64,000 bases of DNA, taken from contig NW_003101682.1 in assembly GCF_000003855.2 (NCBI RefSeq), positions 3,747,632-3,811,631 on the forward strand, in the 5' to 3' direction. This document shows, piece by piece, positions 21,746 to 33,130 of this stretch (positions are counted from its first letter, which is position 1; each line of letters starts with the position of its first letter). The DNA is from Blastomyces gilchristii SLH14081. Its lineage: Eukaryota; Ascomycota; Eurotiomycetes; Onygenales; Ajellomycetaceae. Made by a program: the position numbers and the translations under genes. The notes under the pieces are model-generated. The model was given only the letters and a program-made list of their open reading frames with translations, did no database searches and was not told the DNA's origin.

Positions 21746-23853
21746 TATTCACAGCTGTGTATTTACATTGATCACATTCAATTGTGTGAATATAACAGCT
21801 TTTATAAGACAGTTGATTACATTCTCAATCAGAGATAGAGCATAGTAACTCTTTATTATCTTGAAGTTCAGGTTACAGTAGTCTACACATAATCTGAGAT
21901 CTTCATTCTTCTTCTGTACAAATATCACAGAATCTTTCATAAAGATCTGTGAAGATTGAATGAAGTTATTCTTCAGATTCTTCTTTATATAAGTCTGTAA
22001 GATCTCTGTCTTATAATGAGAGAGCTTGTATCTTAATTCTCAGAAGAATTTCTACTCTTCTATCAAATCTATTATCAGATTCTTCTCATAGTAAGATAAA
22101 AGCTCAGCTGTCTTAGCTGAACTGAATATCTCTATAAGATCTTGATATTTCTCTGATATCTGAAGCTCAGTTTTTATAACTGTGAAGTTCTTATACATTT
22201 GTAAAGTTATTATATAGATGAGCTTATCTTCTCTAATTAACTCTATAGTATTAACTGATTCTATCTCTGTAAGTGAGTCTGTCAACACTGATTAAAAGTA
22301 TAAACCTAACTTATAAATAGCTATGTGTGAATTATGTCTTTGAAGTTATATAAGTTTCAAGTATATATTATCTATGATATCTGTGATAATCACAGTTTCT
22401 GTAAACTTTCTTCAGATTTCAGAGAGATCTTACAATTCAAAGATAACTCTTATAAGTCTCTCAGTTCTCAGATCTGAGTTCTCATATTCTGCTTATTATA
22501 AGAGTAGATTCTCAGTTTTCATCACTTAGCTTATTCACTTCATGAGCTTTAGAAACACTACAGTGATCTGAGATTCTGAGTTCATTAATACTTCTCATAC
22601 TTATAAAGTAACAGTATTACAGTGTAGTCTCTCTTCATAAGTATATATTTTTATTGAAGAAGTAACAGATTCAGATATCAGCTTTAAGACTTTTAAGAAG
22701 ACTGTTACTGACTCTGTCTATGACTTGTTAAAATTCTATTTTAGTTTATTCAGACAGTTTGTATGAAGATATTCTAATTTAGAATAGATGAAGTAGAGAC
22801 TCTTTTTCTTATTCTTTCTATTATACACTTCATTTATAAGAGCTTATAAAGCTCTCTCTCTCTACTTAGTAGTCAGATATGAATCTCTCTATATCTTATT
22901 TTCTTTTCTCAGTAAATCTGTTCTCTGTTATTCTGACTCTTATAAGACTGATTAATAATTCAATCTCTGTAAGTCTGTGACTCTCACAGTAATCTATAAG
23001 CAGTGAATAAGAGTGATCAGTTTCTTCAGAGTCAAGAGCTTAAAGTCTTGCTTAATGAGCTTATTCTGTATATCTTTATTCAGTCTCTTTATAAATATTA
23101 TTATTCAGGTCTTGTTTCAGAGCTCTGTTTTCACAGATCTTAATTCATATCATAATTTCATAAAGTGCTATGAGTAGTCTTCATCAGACTTCTTATCTCT
23201 TTTTCTAATATTAATAATTACAGCTCAGATGTCATCTATCTAACTCACAGAGTCTGTTAACTTATTCTCTAGATAGATCTTAAGAATAGATTAGTGAGAT
23301 CTCTCAGAATTATTCTCTCAATAATCTAGTCAGTTCTTGACTTCAGTATAGTAGAGATCTGTTATTATAGAGATGATAGCTTTTTCATCTTTCATATCAC
23401 ACAGCTGAGCTTGTGAGTCAATTTTAAATACAAACTTACAAAAGTTTTTATAGATTGTGATTTAATAAATAATCTTAAGTGATTGTAACTTAAGAAAGTG
23501 TCTTTTCAGTTCACAGATATCTCTGAAGATTATATCTAGAGACTTGATTTAAGATTGTTTACAGATAATAAGTATTTTTTGTAGAAAAATAGCTTAATTC
23601 TGTGAGAGATGCTCAAGAATGTTCTTCACTGAGATTGATTCATTTGTGAGTTCAGAGAGTTTCTCTGTTACAGATGTAAAAAATGATGTTCTATAAGTAA
23701 TTAATAAGTTCTCTAAGACTTCTTTCACAGAAATTATTCATAATTCAGATGACTGCTTCTAAGTATCTGCAGTAGAGTTTACAGAGATTGAAGTATATAA
23801 GTTTCTAGTTCTTTCAGTCATAATAAGTGATTGCTGACTGACAGAGCTTGAAA

Positions 23854-24111
23854 TGTAAGAATAAGTACTCACAGATGATTATTCAGATATTTACAGCTTG
23901 ATATGATATATACTGTTAACTACTGGAAGTATTTACAGTAGAAAGATAAAATGTAGAGATTAAATGTATAATAGTATTCAAGCTGAGTTGTAAAATGTAG
24001 TCATGAACTCCAGTCTATATAGTTGTATGTAGCCAAGGGCTGCTAACTCTATTAATTACATGAGAGATAGGAATAGAGGTAAAGAATTCGCGAGAAGCGG
24101 GATTTCTTACA
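23854..24111 (-). repeat. Gypsy-2b 5' LTR
   Basis: 258 bp. Here the right (outer) end keeps CpGs (GAATTCGCGAGAAGCGGG) while the inner part is stripped, the mirror image of the 3' LTR. Confidence 0.85.
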
Positions 24112-27100
24112 CAGAGAAATCAGCTTCAACAACTGTCTCATGATCAGAATTAAATGTTATCAGCAGAGAGATATTAATAAATATCTTCTTAATCTGTATA
24201 AATGCAGCTTCAGTATTCACTGATCACTGAAATACTAAGTTCTTCTTAATAAGTTCTGCAAGTGATCGCATAATATCTGAGAAGTTTCATATAAATCACT
24301 GATAGAAGTTAGTAGATTTAATAAATCTTTAAATATCTTTTATAATACATGAAGGTTTTCATTCAAGAATGGCAGTAGACTGGCCGCTGAGACCATGAAT
24401 TTCATGTTTGATTTCATTTAGTCTGATCTCATACATTTCTTGGCGTGAATCCCGCTGGGACTAGTCATTAAAAAAACATGCAAAGTGACTATATATCAGA
24501 TCTTAAAATGAAATCATGACTTGAAAAAAATGAGAAAGTGATCTCATTTGGTTTCATTTAGTCTCATTCTTGGCATAAAGTAACTATTTTTAGACATTTT
24601 AAGGTTTTTTTTAGACTATTTTTAATTTTTTAAAAAGTAACACTTTTTGATAATTCTTAAATGAGATTTAAAGTCATTTAAAGCAATAAAAATAATTTAA
24701 ATTGAGAAGTGGAAATCATGATCTCATTTGAAAAATGTGATAAGAGTAGACAGTAAGTTTCACTGAGACAGTATGAAACTACTATCTAATGTTAAAACTG
24801 TGTAATGGAATCAGTCGAATTGGTAATATAACTATCAAAAAATCTGGTCCTGGTCCCAGACACGGTCACATGGTCAGTCTAAATGACAGAGATCTTCTCA
24901 GAATTTATTTGAATTCTCTTATCAGCTTTTATAATAAAACCTAGATATTTTATACTCTTGACTTCAAAATCACACTTGTCAATATCTATTGATAGTTCTG
25001 CTTTTCATAATTATTGTAATACTCTTTATACATGTTTCTGATATTTCTTTCTGAATTCATCAGTAAAGATGAGAATGTTATCAAGATATACAGATATAAA
25101 CTTATTGAGAAAATCTCAGAGTGCTCAGTTGATATACTTCTGAAATGTACTGAGAGTGTTAGTCAGTTCAAAGAATGTGACTACTTATTCAAAGAGATTA
25201 TAATATGTTCAGAATACTTTAAGTTATTCGTCTTCTTCAGTAATATAAATCTTATAAAACACAGTAATGATATCTAGCTTTATAAATTATTAAGCTCATG
25301 TGAGATGTGCTAGAGTTTTATTGATGAGAGATAAAAGATAACAATTCTTCTTTATCAATCTGTTCAGATCTTAAGAGTTCAAACAGAATCAGAGTTCTTT
25401 ATCTGATTTCTTTGCAAAGAGAATAGAAGCTGCAGTGAAAGAGTTACTAATATGTATAAATTTCTTATTCAACAGATCATTGAGTGTCTTCTGAAAAAGA
25501 AGAAGTTTATCTCAAGACATATTATAAAGAGAGTCTTATGATGACTCAGAATTCTTATCATTCTTCTTTTCTAACTTGATACTGTGATTTACTTCTGAGT
25601 CTTGTAAGAGAGATATATTCATAATATTATCTTATTAGAAAACATCTAGATATTTGTGATATTATTAAGAGAGTTTCATATAAGAATCTGTTATTGTAGT
25701 ACAGAATAACTTCTCTAAAACTTTCTTAATATTACTCAGACTGATGAAATATATTATTATATAATTCTTCTATTAATGGCTTTATCAGCAGTCTCATCAA
25801 TGACTTCTTTTTCAGAGTATTTTATAAGTGTTGACAGAGATCTGTGTAAGATTCATAGTCTTGTGAATATTATCTTTGTGAATTCTATCATTATTAGAGA
25901 ATATTAAGCTTCTGTTTTAAGTGTTTAACAAGATATCTTGTTCAGATAGTCAGACAAGTTCTAGCATAAGATTATAGTCAAGATTATCAACTTCATATGT
26001 ATAAGTATCTTCATATTGATGTTCTTCAACATCTATGTTTAGTTTTATTACATGACAGATATAAATATCTTTTGAATCATTAAATTCTGCAGAAAGTCAG
26101 AGTTTTGATAAGAAGATACACTGAAGATTATAACATCTTACAACTGAAGATTTAATCATTGTATAATAGTATAAACTGCTGTCTATCATAGCTTTTATAT
26201 TATACATATTATCTATCACAGTAGATACAAGAATTGTATTCATTACCATTTTCTTTTCAAATTATTATCATCTGATCTCTTCAAGCTTCTGCTTGCAAAT
26301 TTGAACAGAAGCTAATCTTTTCTCTGTTTCATCACAGTATTCTCATAGTTATTTTCTGAATCTTTCTCTAATGTAATGTGATTGGCACAGACAGACACTG
26401 ATTCATCTTTTAAGTGAGAAGACATGTAGATTAATCAGCAGTTAAAAGTGATATGTTCTGATCAGTTACAGTTAATGTACATCTCATATTGATATCAATC
26501 AGTGACTTCTTCAGAAGTAATCTCAGAGACTCAGAAACTTGTTTAAGTCACAGGAACTCTTGTTTCTGTATAGACATTTGAGTTCACTTAATTCATGACA
26601 TCTGCATTGTTATTCTTTGACATAGATGTATAAGTGACTGAGATGTAACATCTTCTATCACTATTCTATAAACTCTTAAGCTTGATAAGACAGTCATTCA
26701 ATGTTTAGAGTTGTATACAGAAGCCTTCATAAGTCTAATCTTTATCTACACTTATAAGAGTCTGTAGAAGTTTGAAAGTTAGTCTCTTCTTAAGCATGCT
26801 ACTCTTTATTCAATTCTCTCAAGATTGATCATCTGCTTCTAGAATCTTGATGTTAAAATCAGAAATGAATGTTGTAAGAGAAGTATTTCTCTATCAGACA
26901 CTGTATAGTCAATCTAATGCCTTCTATTGCATAGCAGTATCTCAGAACAGAACATTAAGATGTTTGATAATATTGTCAGATATATATAACATCAGTTCAC
27001 ATGTCTTCATTCATGAATGAAACTTCTGTCTTATGTGATTCTTCAATTGACTATTGATATATCAATCTTGATTAGTTAATAAACTGATGATATCTTTATC

Positions 27101-27600
27101 TACACTTAGTTTCATAAGCATTTCCAATCTTCATGATCAATAGAGAGTGAGATCAAAAGCATCAAAATATACAGAAGTATCTAGATATTTCTTCAGCACT
27201 TGTATATTTATATCTGATTCAGTTGATGTTGAAATTACTTGTACAGAGGTTTCTAGTTGAAATAATTATTGAATTTTCTCATATTGACATTATTAAGTTG
27301 CATGCATATTGACTATCTATTACTGTTATAATTTCAACATTACTCAGAGTCACTGTGATACTGCATTCATACTCGCATTCAAGAGTTCTCTTATATTATC
27401 AGTAGATATAGCTGTATTATTTGTCAGATGTATGATATCTGCAGAATTAAAAGAAATGTAATTATATGAATATCTCATATATCTAAGATGTCAGCACTCT
27501 CAGATCTTTTACTGATATTCTCTTATAAGATTCTATTCTCTTTGTAAGATCTTGTTCTCTTTATGAGATCTTGTTACAGAGTCAGAGTGACTGATGAATA
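24112..27600 (-). pseudogene. Gypsy-1b gag-protease-RT (decayed)
   Basis: Gag lies at about 26,330-27,500, a protease-linked stretch at about 26,080-26,260, RT at 24,890-25,500, and the first RNase H block at 24,112-24,370. Identification is by collinearity with Gypsy-1c and 1e, whose RT reads clearly. The plus-strand open frame at 25,032-25,277 is the mirror of this RT and recurs in mirror form at 42,369-42,614. Trp-to-stop changes are frequent. Confidence 0.65.
24376..24881. mobile_element. MITE-8b (506 bp)
   Basis: Same length and ends as MITE-8a (TAGACTGGCCGCTGAG.. to ..GGTCAGTCTA). The 8-bp duplication AATGGCAG (24,368-24,375) / AATGACAG (24,882-24,889) differs by one G/A decay change. 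It is inserted in Gypsy-1b between RNase H and RT. Confidence 0.88.
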
Positions 27601-27732
27601 AGCTTCTATTTAGAAACTCAGTGTTCACTTAACTGATTATTCATTTTTCTATTTCTTATATATTATTACACATTTAAATATCTTCTCAATAAGTAATCAT
27701 TTCTAATAAGGAGATGATAAATGTTTTTCAAG

Positions 27733-28027
27733 TATAAGAGATCTACACTGAATAGATTGATATAATATATAGATCTTATAATACAAAAGTGAAAAATGTT
27801 AAAGAAGAAAAAAAAGAGAAAGTGCAGAAATCAGTGATCAGAGTGAATACTTATATACATATACAGAGACACTTCAGAGTAAAAGAATAGAAATTTCAGA
27901 GTAGAAGAATAGAAATTCTGTGAGTTTTTCAGCTGAGATTTGACAACTGAGAATTGAAGCTTTCAGTAGAAATCTATAAAGTGTAATGAAATAGTCTATA
28001 TAATTTTATCAGATGCAGGCTGTCACA
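27733..28027 (-). repeat. Gypsy-1b 5' LTR (inverted)
   Basis: Reverse complement of the Gypsy-1 LTR: reads TATAAGAGATCTACACTG.. at the left and GCAGGCTGTCACA at the right. Heavily decayed; about 295 bp, with a duplicated AGTAGAAGAATAGAAAT-type unit near 27,880-27,915. Confidence 0.75.
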
Positions 28028-29141
28028 CTTACTTATCTATCAAAGAGTGTCTCTGATAGCTCATTCAGATATGTTTATCTTCATATGAAAAGATTTATTA
28101 TAATATAATTGAATAAGTACTGAGAATATTATTATATACTCTTTTAATATACAAAAGACCTCTTTATATGTAATATTTCAGATAATTGAATAAAACTTCT
28201 TCTTTCACAGATTTACATTTATTTCTCTTAAGAGATCTGAGAGTAATATAGTTATTTATATGAAATCTTTAATATATCTACAGTAGTATAAGATTAACTT
28301 AAGAAATTATTATACATAATATACATTTCTCAGTAGCAGTTAATTCACTATAACATTCAGCTTCTCTGAGATGAGATATATACAGATATTATTTACTATA
28401 TATTCTATAAACTTTAACTCTTTCATTTTAAACATATACTTGATTGATTTAATATAGAGCTTATACTCTGTGACAGTTATAAGCACTTTATCAAGATACT
28501 TCAGATGTTTATTATATAACTTTGAAAAGATTGAGATGTTATTTAGATATATAAGACATAAGATTTTATTCTGTTTATAAAAAATCATATTTATCATTAT
28601 TTAAAAGATAACAGTCATATTTATCAGACTGAATAATATTGCTAGAAATTCATCTTCTCTCCTTGCATATTAAATATAGTTCAAGATACTGATAGTTTGT
28701 CTATACAAATCTGTTACTATTCTGAGAGAAGATTAATCTTTGATAGATATTAAGTATTTCTAACTGTATTCAACTGTCATTAAATCTGTGACAGTAAGTA
28801 TCTGTTCTTAATCATAAGCTTATTGAGTGCTTGATAATTGATACACAACTGCTATTTCTCACTCACCTTTTTCATAAATACAACTGAGAAACCTCACATA
28901 CTTGATAAGAGTTGTATAAGACTACATTTCAGAAGGTCTGTGATCTGATACTTCTGTTCTTTGAGATGTATTTGCAACAGAAGGTATGCATTTTAATTAA
29001 CTGGTTTTATATTCTCTGTATCAATCTCATGTACAAATTCTTCTTCCAGTGATAATTTCAGTGAAAGATCTGTTTGAAAGATCTTCTCATACTTCTCTAG
29101 AAGTGTCTTTATATGCTTGTTCTTCTGTATATTCTTTATCT
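28028..29141 (-). pseudogene. Gypsy-3 RT fragment (decayed)
   Basis: A third gypsy family. Read right to left, the sequence from 29,140 gives the linker before RT, then the 'MCIDYRALNK'-type block (around 28,800-28,860), then an 85-codon open stretch at 28,340-28,597 with 'YLNNISIFSKLYNKHLKYL'. This is the YLDDILIFS.. active-site box with both Asp codons changed to Asn. It is cut on the left by the Gypsy-1b LTR and on the right at the edge of the gene island. No LTR of this family was seen. Confidence 0.7.
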
Positions 29142-29302
29142 TGGTTTCCTTAACCAACGAAATCAGGCATCAGCAGAGAAAGAAAAAAAAAGGTGAGAAG
29201 GCGAGAGAGTCCGCTACCCAATACCCACCAACGAAAAATCAAGCATGCCATCAAAGGGATGGATGATATGTGTTGTATGTTCTCCATCATGCTCAAGCCT
29301 AG

Positions 29303-31537
29303 TTACCACGAACTATGCCCCCCATCCATCCTCAAATCACTGCCTGTCATAAAACTGCTCGCATCACTGATCAAAAACACAGCCGCGCCGCGATACTCCT
29401 GCGGCGCGCTGAGCCGGTTCAGCATATTCTGCTTCGGCCACTCCGTGCGGCGCTCGGGGTATTTCACAAACAGCTCCTCGACCATGGCGGTGACGATGTA
29501 GCCGGGCGAAATGGTGTTGACGCGGATGCCGTGCTGGCCCCATTCGGAGGCGAGATTGCGGGCGAGTTGGAGGACGCCTGCTTTGCTGGTGTTGTAGGCG
29601 GGGCAGATTAGGCCCTGGGGTTTTGTGCAGTTAGTATTTGTCAGTGTTTTGGGCGGTTGGTGGCATAGTATTGGGGTAGTTAGGGTTGTTTCTTAGAAAG
29701 TTCAAACGGGTGATGATGTATGTGGGGTAGTTGTGTTAAGAGGCTAGTGGGACAGGGGCTGACAGCTGCACCAGCAGCGATTGCCATACATAGTCCACAC
29801 CACCATATGCCGAGCCAAAGCCATATGCCACGAGAGAAATGTTGCATTTCAGGAAAAGCAGATGCCAAAAGTGAGCCGGCGGGCTAGAGCAATCGGATGT
29901 GCATCTCTCGCTTTATTCTTCGTCTCCGGTAAAAGGCGAAGCGGAGAAATAAACACGATCAAGGGGGAGGAGGAAAAGATACGAATGAAAATTAAAAACA
30001 AAAATAAAAATCGCAGAACATACCCTATTCGCAATAGTCCCACTCATACTCGCGATCATAACAATGCTCCCTCCATTTCCAAACCTGATCATCTGCTTCG
30101 CCACAGCCTGGGCGGTCATAAACACGCCCGTAATGTTGATCTCAAACATCATATTAGCATCCTTGGCAGTGTACTCGAGCGCAGGAGTTTCCTGTTGAAT
30201 CCCCGCTGCGGCAACGAGGCCGTCTATCCTACCCTCATGGTCTGCGATTTCCGTGATAACCTCGTTTAGAACCTCGGTGTCGCGCACGTCGATGCGACGG
30301 TAGTGGATCTTCGTGTTTAGCTCTTCTGCTGCGCGCTGCTGGACGCGATAGAAATCGGGTGACTAGATGGTGGTCATGATGATGATGATGATGATGGGTT
30401 TACGTCAGTGATTTGGTGCCAGACGGTTGGGTTAGTTTTAAAAAGTAGCGGCCCAAGGGAGTCGAGTCCACAATTCTTGTATGTCGGAAGCACTCTAGAT
30501 TTCCACGGGGTGTTTGGGGTAATAAATATAAAGCCGGTGGAGATATGGAATGGAAAGTACTGTACAGACGGGATTATCCAGACGGTCGAGAGCGTAGACT
30601 AAAGTTTTGGACAGCAGCGGTCAGCAGATCGGATTCTCAATCCAACCAACTGGTTAAAAAGCAATAACAGACGATTGGGCCCAAGAAGAACCCAAGCAGA
30701 ACCCAAGCTGGCCCACTGTAACGCGGCGGCATGTCCACTTTTTGTCCATTTTTCGCCCCAAACCCCCTAAGTCAATATCCACTTCTTCAGCATCGAATTC
30801 CAGTCCAGCCCAGTCAGTGTGTTCTGGCCGAGGAAATTCATGGCAATAGCAGCTTTCGCCTCAAGCTCAAGACCTCCGTTTCCCTCATGAACAACAAGTG
30901 GGAGGATGTAGTGGAATCCGGCGACTTCCTCCACCTAACCAAAAAATAGAGATATCTAATGAAAAAGAATGTGTAAAAAAAGGGGGACGAGCTTACCAGT
31001 AGCACCAGCTTCCAATAACGCCTCGGACTGCGTCAACCCAAGTCCGCGCGCGGCACCAGACACCAGCACGACTTTGTCAGTCAGGACGAATTCGGGCAGT
31101 CTGCGTTTGGTGTCTAGGTAGACTTTCGGTTTGACGTCGTCCATGGGGTTGGTTTCCTCCTTTGGCGGGCTGCTGGGCCCGGGAGCCATGGGTTGTGCTG
31201 TGGCTGCGGCTGCGGCTGCGTGGATGCCATTACGCAGCGGAGAGGTGTTGCCGTTGACTGTAGTTGTGAAGATAGGAGACATGCTGTGGAAGGAGGATGC
31301 TAGGGATGGTGAACAGTATGTTGCAGAGGTAGATACTATGGTATGGTCGTTGATAGAGCGCAGTAAAGGGCTGTTTGTTAGGCGGGAAGATGACAAAGCT
31401 CTGGTTGAGATGAAGGGGGAGGATAGGGAGGAGGAGGGAGGTGAGATGGGGAGAATTGGGAGAATTGGGAGTGAGAAAGAGAGGAGGGAGCGGGATGGGT
31501 GTTTATGTATGCTGGAGCTGAGGATTCTAGACAACAT
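29303..31537 (-). CDS. Short-chain dehydrogenase/reductase, probably D-arabinitol 2-dehydrogenase-like, four exons
   Basis: The only intact-looking host gene. Exons on the minus strand: 31,537-30,997, 30,598-30,570, 30,362-30,024 and 29,614-29,303 (stop TAA), giving 406 residues. Residues 1-60 are Arg/Ser-rich without acidic residues, like a mitochondrial presequence ('MLSRILSSSIHKHPSRS'); an Ala/Pro-rich linker follows to about 125. The Rossmann cofactor motif is GAARGLG (161-167), with D215 in 'IDVRD', AAAG (241-244), N266, S295 and the catalytic YNTSK (Y310, K314); the C-terminus ends 'GGHSSW'. SDR enzymes oxidise or reduce sugar alcohols and similar substrates with NAD(P)(H). The arabinitol-dehydrogenase label rests on overall resemblance, so the substrate is uncertain. 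The start choice gives the leader; Met near residue 85 is an alternative. Base composition is normal, with CpGs. Confidence 0.85.
29615..30023 (-). other. SDR gene intron 3 (409 nt)
   Basis: Donor GTATGT, branch site TACTAAC near 29,635, acceptor CCCAG. In phase 0 it joins 'SGTIANR' to 'GLICPAYN', which is contiguous in the SDR family. Confidence 0.75.
30363..30569 (-). other. SDR gene intron 2 (207 nt), weak donor
   Basis: Donor GTCTGT is atypical; acceptor CATCTAG. Chosen because it joins DNP to SPDF in frame, as in related SDRs. It contains an ATC/CAT microsatellite near the acceptor (30,376-30,396). Confidence 0.55.
30599..30996 (-). other. SDR gene intron 1 (398 nt)
   Basis: Donor GTAAGC; the acceptor is the AG preceding TCTACGCTCTCG. 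Long for a filamentous fungus. The join splits a Val codon (G/TC) and restores the family sequence 'GATVYALDRL'. Confidence 0.65.
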
Positions 31538-31553
31538 CTTTTGGGTAATTCAT
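31527..31553 (-). other. Possible 8-codon upstream ORF overlapping the SDR start
   Basis: ATG at 31,553 opens a short frame that ends in TAG at 31,529-31,527, eight bases past the main ATG. If the transcript starts upstream, ribosomes could be diverted from the full-length start. Sequence observation only. Confidence 0.3.
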
Positions 31554-31600
31554 GTTCTGGTGTATGGTTAGCTAGCTGGCTATCTTGGATGGAGTCTGTC

Positions 31601-31610
31601 CCCTTATAAG
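31601..31610 (-). promoter_or_regulatory. TATA-like element upstream of SDR gene
   Basis: CTTATAAGGG on the minus strand, about 65 bp upstream of the proposed start codon. Position and sequence fit a TATA box, but nothing else supports it. Confidence 0.3.
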
Positions 31611-32238
31611 TTATTGCAGTGCGAGATTGGGGATCTAGAATACGGCCCGTGTGCTATATATTCTACTAAGCAGCGTCCTCCCGGGAATAATTGGTTCCAG
31701 TGATGCTTCTAATAAGCGATCCCAATCACGGTGCATTTGCAAAAGTCGATGAACACCGATAACTAGCCCAAAGAACACTGGTAGCTGTGTTCGTTGCAAC
31801 AACGGCATTCCGTCACACCCAAGCCACTGGAGACGACGTATGTGCTTGGGTGATGAGAGAGTAACTTGAGTCCCCTAATATACAAAACTTCTACTAAGCA
31901 GCTTGTTCGGGTGACAAGCGGAGACCCTTGAGTTCGAGACTCCGTGTGGGGTAAAACTTATCCCAGATCCCAGCCTGGATAGTTATCGGCCAAGGAATGA
32001 TTTCATTATGGGCCTGAGCAGTCGAGCATCAGCATCAGATGAGGTGAAGCTGGGGATCAAGCCAGAGTCACAGTACAGGTGATGGTTCGGAAGGCTGAAT
32101 CGAGTAAACCGTTGTTCTGGTGCCGGCGGAATTGCCGATTGGCAATGGATCAGAGCCGAGTGGACAGGCGGACTGAGGGTGGACTGGGGAACTTGGGACG
32201 AGGAGAGGCAAGTCGACGAACTTTCCAGGGCGGGCTAT
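31611..32238. other. Intergenic unique sequence upstream of the SDR gene
   Basis: About 630 bp of normal-composition DNA, CpG-containing, with no reading frame worth calling. The 13-mer TCTACTAAGCAGC occurs near 31,665 and 31,888. GAGTTCGAGACTC near 31,931 resembles a pol III box B, but no tRNA fold could be built. Composition changes sharply at about 32,238 where the AT-rich relic begins. Confidence 0.5.
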
Positions 32239-33130
32239 GTTTTAATGAGTAATTACATTTAGCTTCAAATGACCCCACATTCTATTTATATGAGATTGCC
32301 ATGTATTCTGAATTGATTTCTCTTTTTTCTCAAATATCTCATCTCTAGTATCTCATCTGTTAATTTCATATAGCATCAAATACTGACATCATCACAAGAG
32401 CTCTTATAGTGGCTTTTAAATGACTCTATTTTGACAAGTCAGATGCTGAAATAACAGAAATCACTCAGATCTCAAAGAGTCAAATCAACTGTATATATAA
32501 ACACGCAATTCAACACAGATTCAATTCAGAACTGTCTCATATTATACTTTGTAATAAATGGCTTTGAGATGTCTTCAAATCTGGCTGATCAACTCTGAGA
32601 AATAATGGTATTAAAAATACTATATTTGCAAAGATTTGATGTAATTGATATAAATGAGAAAAAACATGTACTGATTTTATCAATAAATTCAATAATGAAG
32701 AAATTAAGATATTGTTTATAACTATATAAAGAATTCTTTACAAAGCAGGTTTGTGAAAAACAAAGTTTATAGAGAAGTCAGAACTTATTAAAAAAGTATA
32801 GTTAAATTAATTTTAATTCTATTTAAAGTATAAGAATTAAACTTTGAAAAATTGAAAAAATATTATCTGATCAGATGAATTCTTTATTATTTTTATTCAT
32901 TAATAAGATGAATATAAAATATAAAATATATTTCATGAAATTTATTCTTGAAACTGTATATATAAATAATGAAAGAAATTATCTGAATTCATATTCTGAG
33001 TCTGTTTTTTATATGATAAAAAGAGTTTATTTCATTATTAAGTCAGAGAAATGTTGTAAAAGCATACTTAATTCATTGAGTATATTAGAATTTTAAACTC
33101 AGAAATAAAATCTATAAAGAAGTAAAAATG
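32239..33130 (+). pseudogene. Tc1/mariner-type transposase relic
   Basis: The plus-strand frame from about 32,391 reads through TGA codons with the helix-turn-helix style 'AEITEITQISKSQINCIYKHA', then 'GLxKTK'-like text near 32,750. Further on (with frame changes) come blocks matching the fungal Tc1-like catalytic half: a 'WSDE'-like position, and around 33,000 'KLSEFIF' followed by 'CFLYDKKSLFHY'. It is truncated at 33,131 by a Gypsy-2 LTR; no terminal repeats were identified. Such transposases cut and paste at TA sites (family knowledge). Frameshifts and stops make it dead. Confidence 0.65.

Larger units (their letters stand above)
17740..23853 (-). pseudogene. Gypsy-2b gag-pol (decayed, three insertions)
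   Basis: Read right to left. 22,290-23,853 should hold gag and protease but is too decayed to mark. 22,052-22,288 is the protease-RT linker ('SEKYQDLIEIFSSAKTAELL'). 21,749-21,940 is the RT N-terminal block ('DLRLCVDYCNLNFKIIKSYY'), normally LCVDYRxLN. SINE-1b and MITE-8a then split RT; the YxDD-side block continues near 20,450-20,690. RNase H and integrase run from about 20,200 to 18,000, split by SINE-1a, and a chromodomain lies at about 17,740-17,890 ('EVLESEREYQIKEIIHSE'). These activities would copy the RNA and integrate the cDNA; dense stops make it inactive. Confidence 0.7.
15500..24111 (-). mobile_element. Gypsy-2b, complete Ty3/gypsy chromovirus, nested
   Basis: Two 258-bp LTRs, 15,500-15,757 (3') and 23,854-24,111 (5'), start TGTAAGAATAAG and end TTTCTTACA. 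A purine-rich tract on the minus strand abuts the left LTR (15,758-15,775), fixing the orientation. Order on the minus strand: 5' LTR, gag/protease, RT-RNase H, integrase, chromodomain, a 2-kb 3' region, 3' LTR. SINE-1a, MITE-8a and SINE-1b are inserted, leaving about 7.3 kb of element. The 5-bp flanks do not match (ACTAA left, CAGAG right), and the flanking DNA is Gypsy-2a on one side and Gypsy-1b on the other. Confidence 0.8.
24112..28027 (-). mobile_element. Gypsy-1b, 5' two-thirds, minus strand
   Basis: Reverse-complement relative of 52,032-56,590: 5' LTR at 27,733-28,027, then gag, protease, RT and the start of RNase H, ending abruptly at 24,112 against the Gypsy-2b LTR. MITE-8b sits at 24,376-24,881. 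The integrase half and 3' LTR are missing. Confidence 0.8.

Noticed and set aside
21654..21845. 63-codon frame with GGRINHSATGAI-like text
   Set aside because: It lies across the tRNA-like head of SINE-1b; open by chance.
25032..25277. 81-codon plus-strand frame, with a near twin on the minus strand at 42,369-42,614
   Set aside because: The pair looks like a conserved small gene but is the antisense of the Gypsy-1 RT in both places; conservation comes from RT.
29193..29611. Two overlapping plus-strand frames (102 and 98 codons)
   Set aside because: Mirror images of SDR exon 4, which carries YNTSK and the family's C-terminus on the other strand.
29781..30269. 162-codon plus-strand open frame in the gene island
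   Set aside because: Antisense to SDR exon 3 and intron 3; no recognisable motif and low-complexity Lys/Asn content from the intron.
31131..31571. 146-codon plus-strand open frame over SDR exon 1
   Set aside because: Antisense to a well-supported exon with SDR motifs; its Ala- and Glu-rich content mirrors the exon's composition.
31920..31945. tRNA gene suggested by GAGTTCGAGACTC
   Set aside because: No acceptor stem or box A at the required distance.
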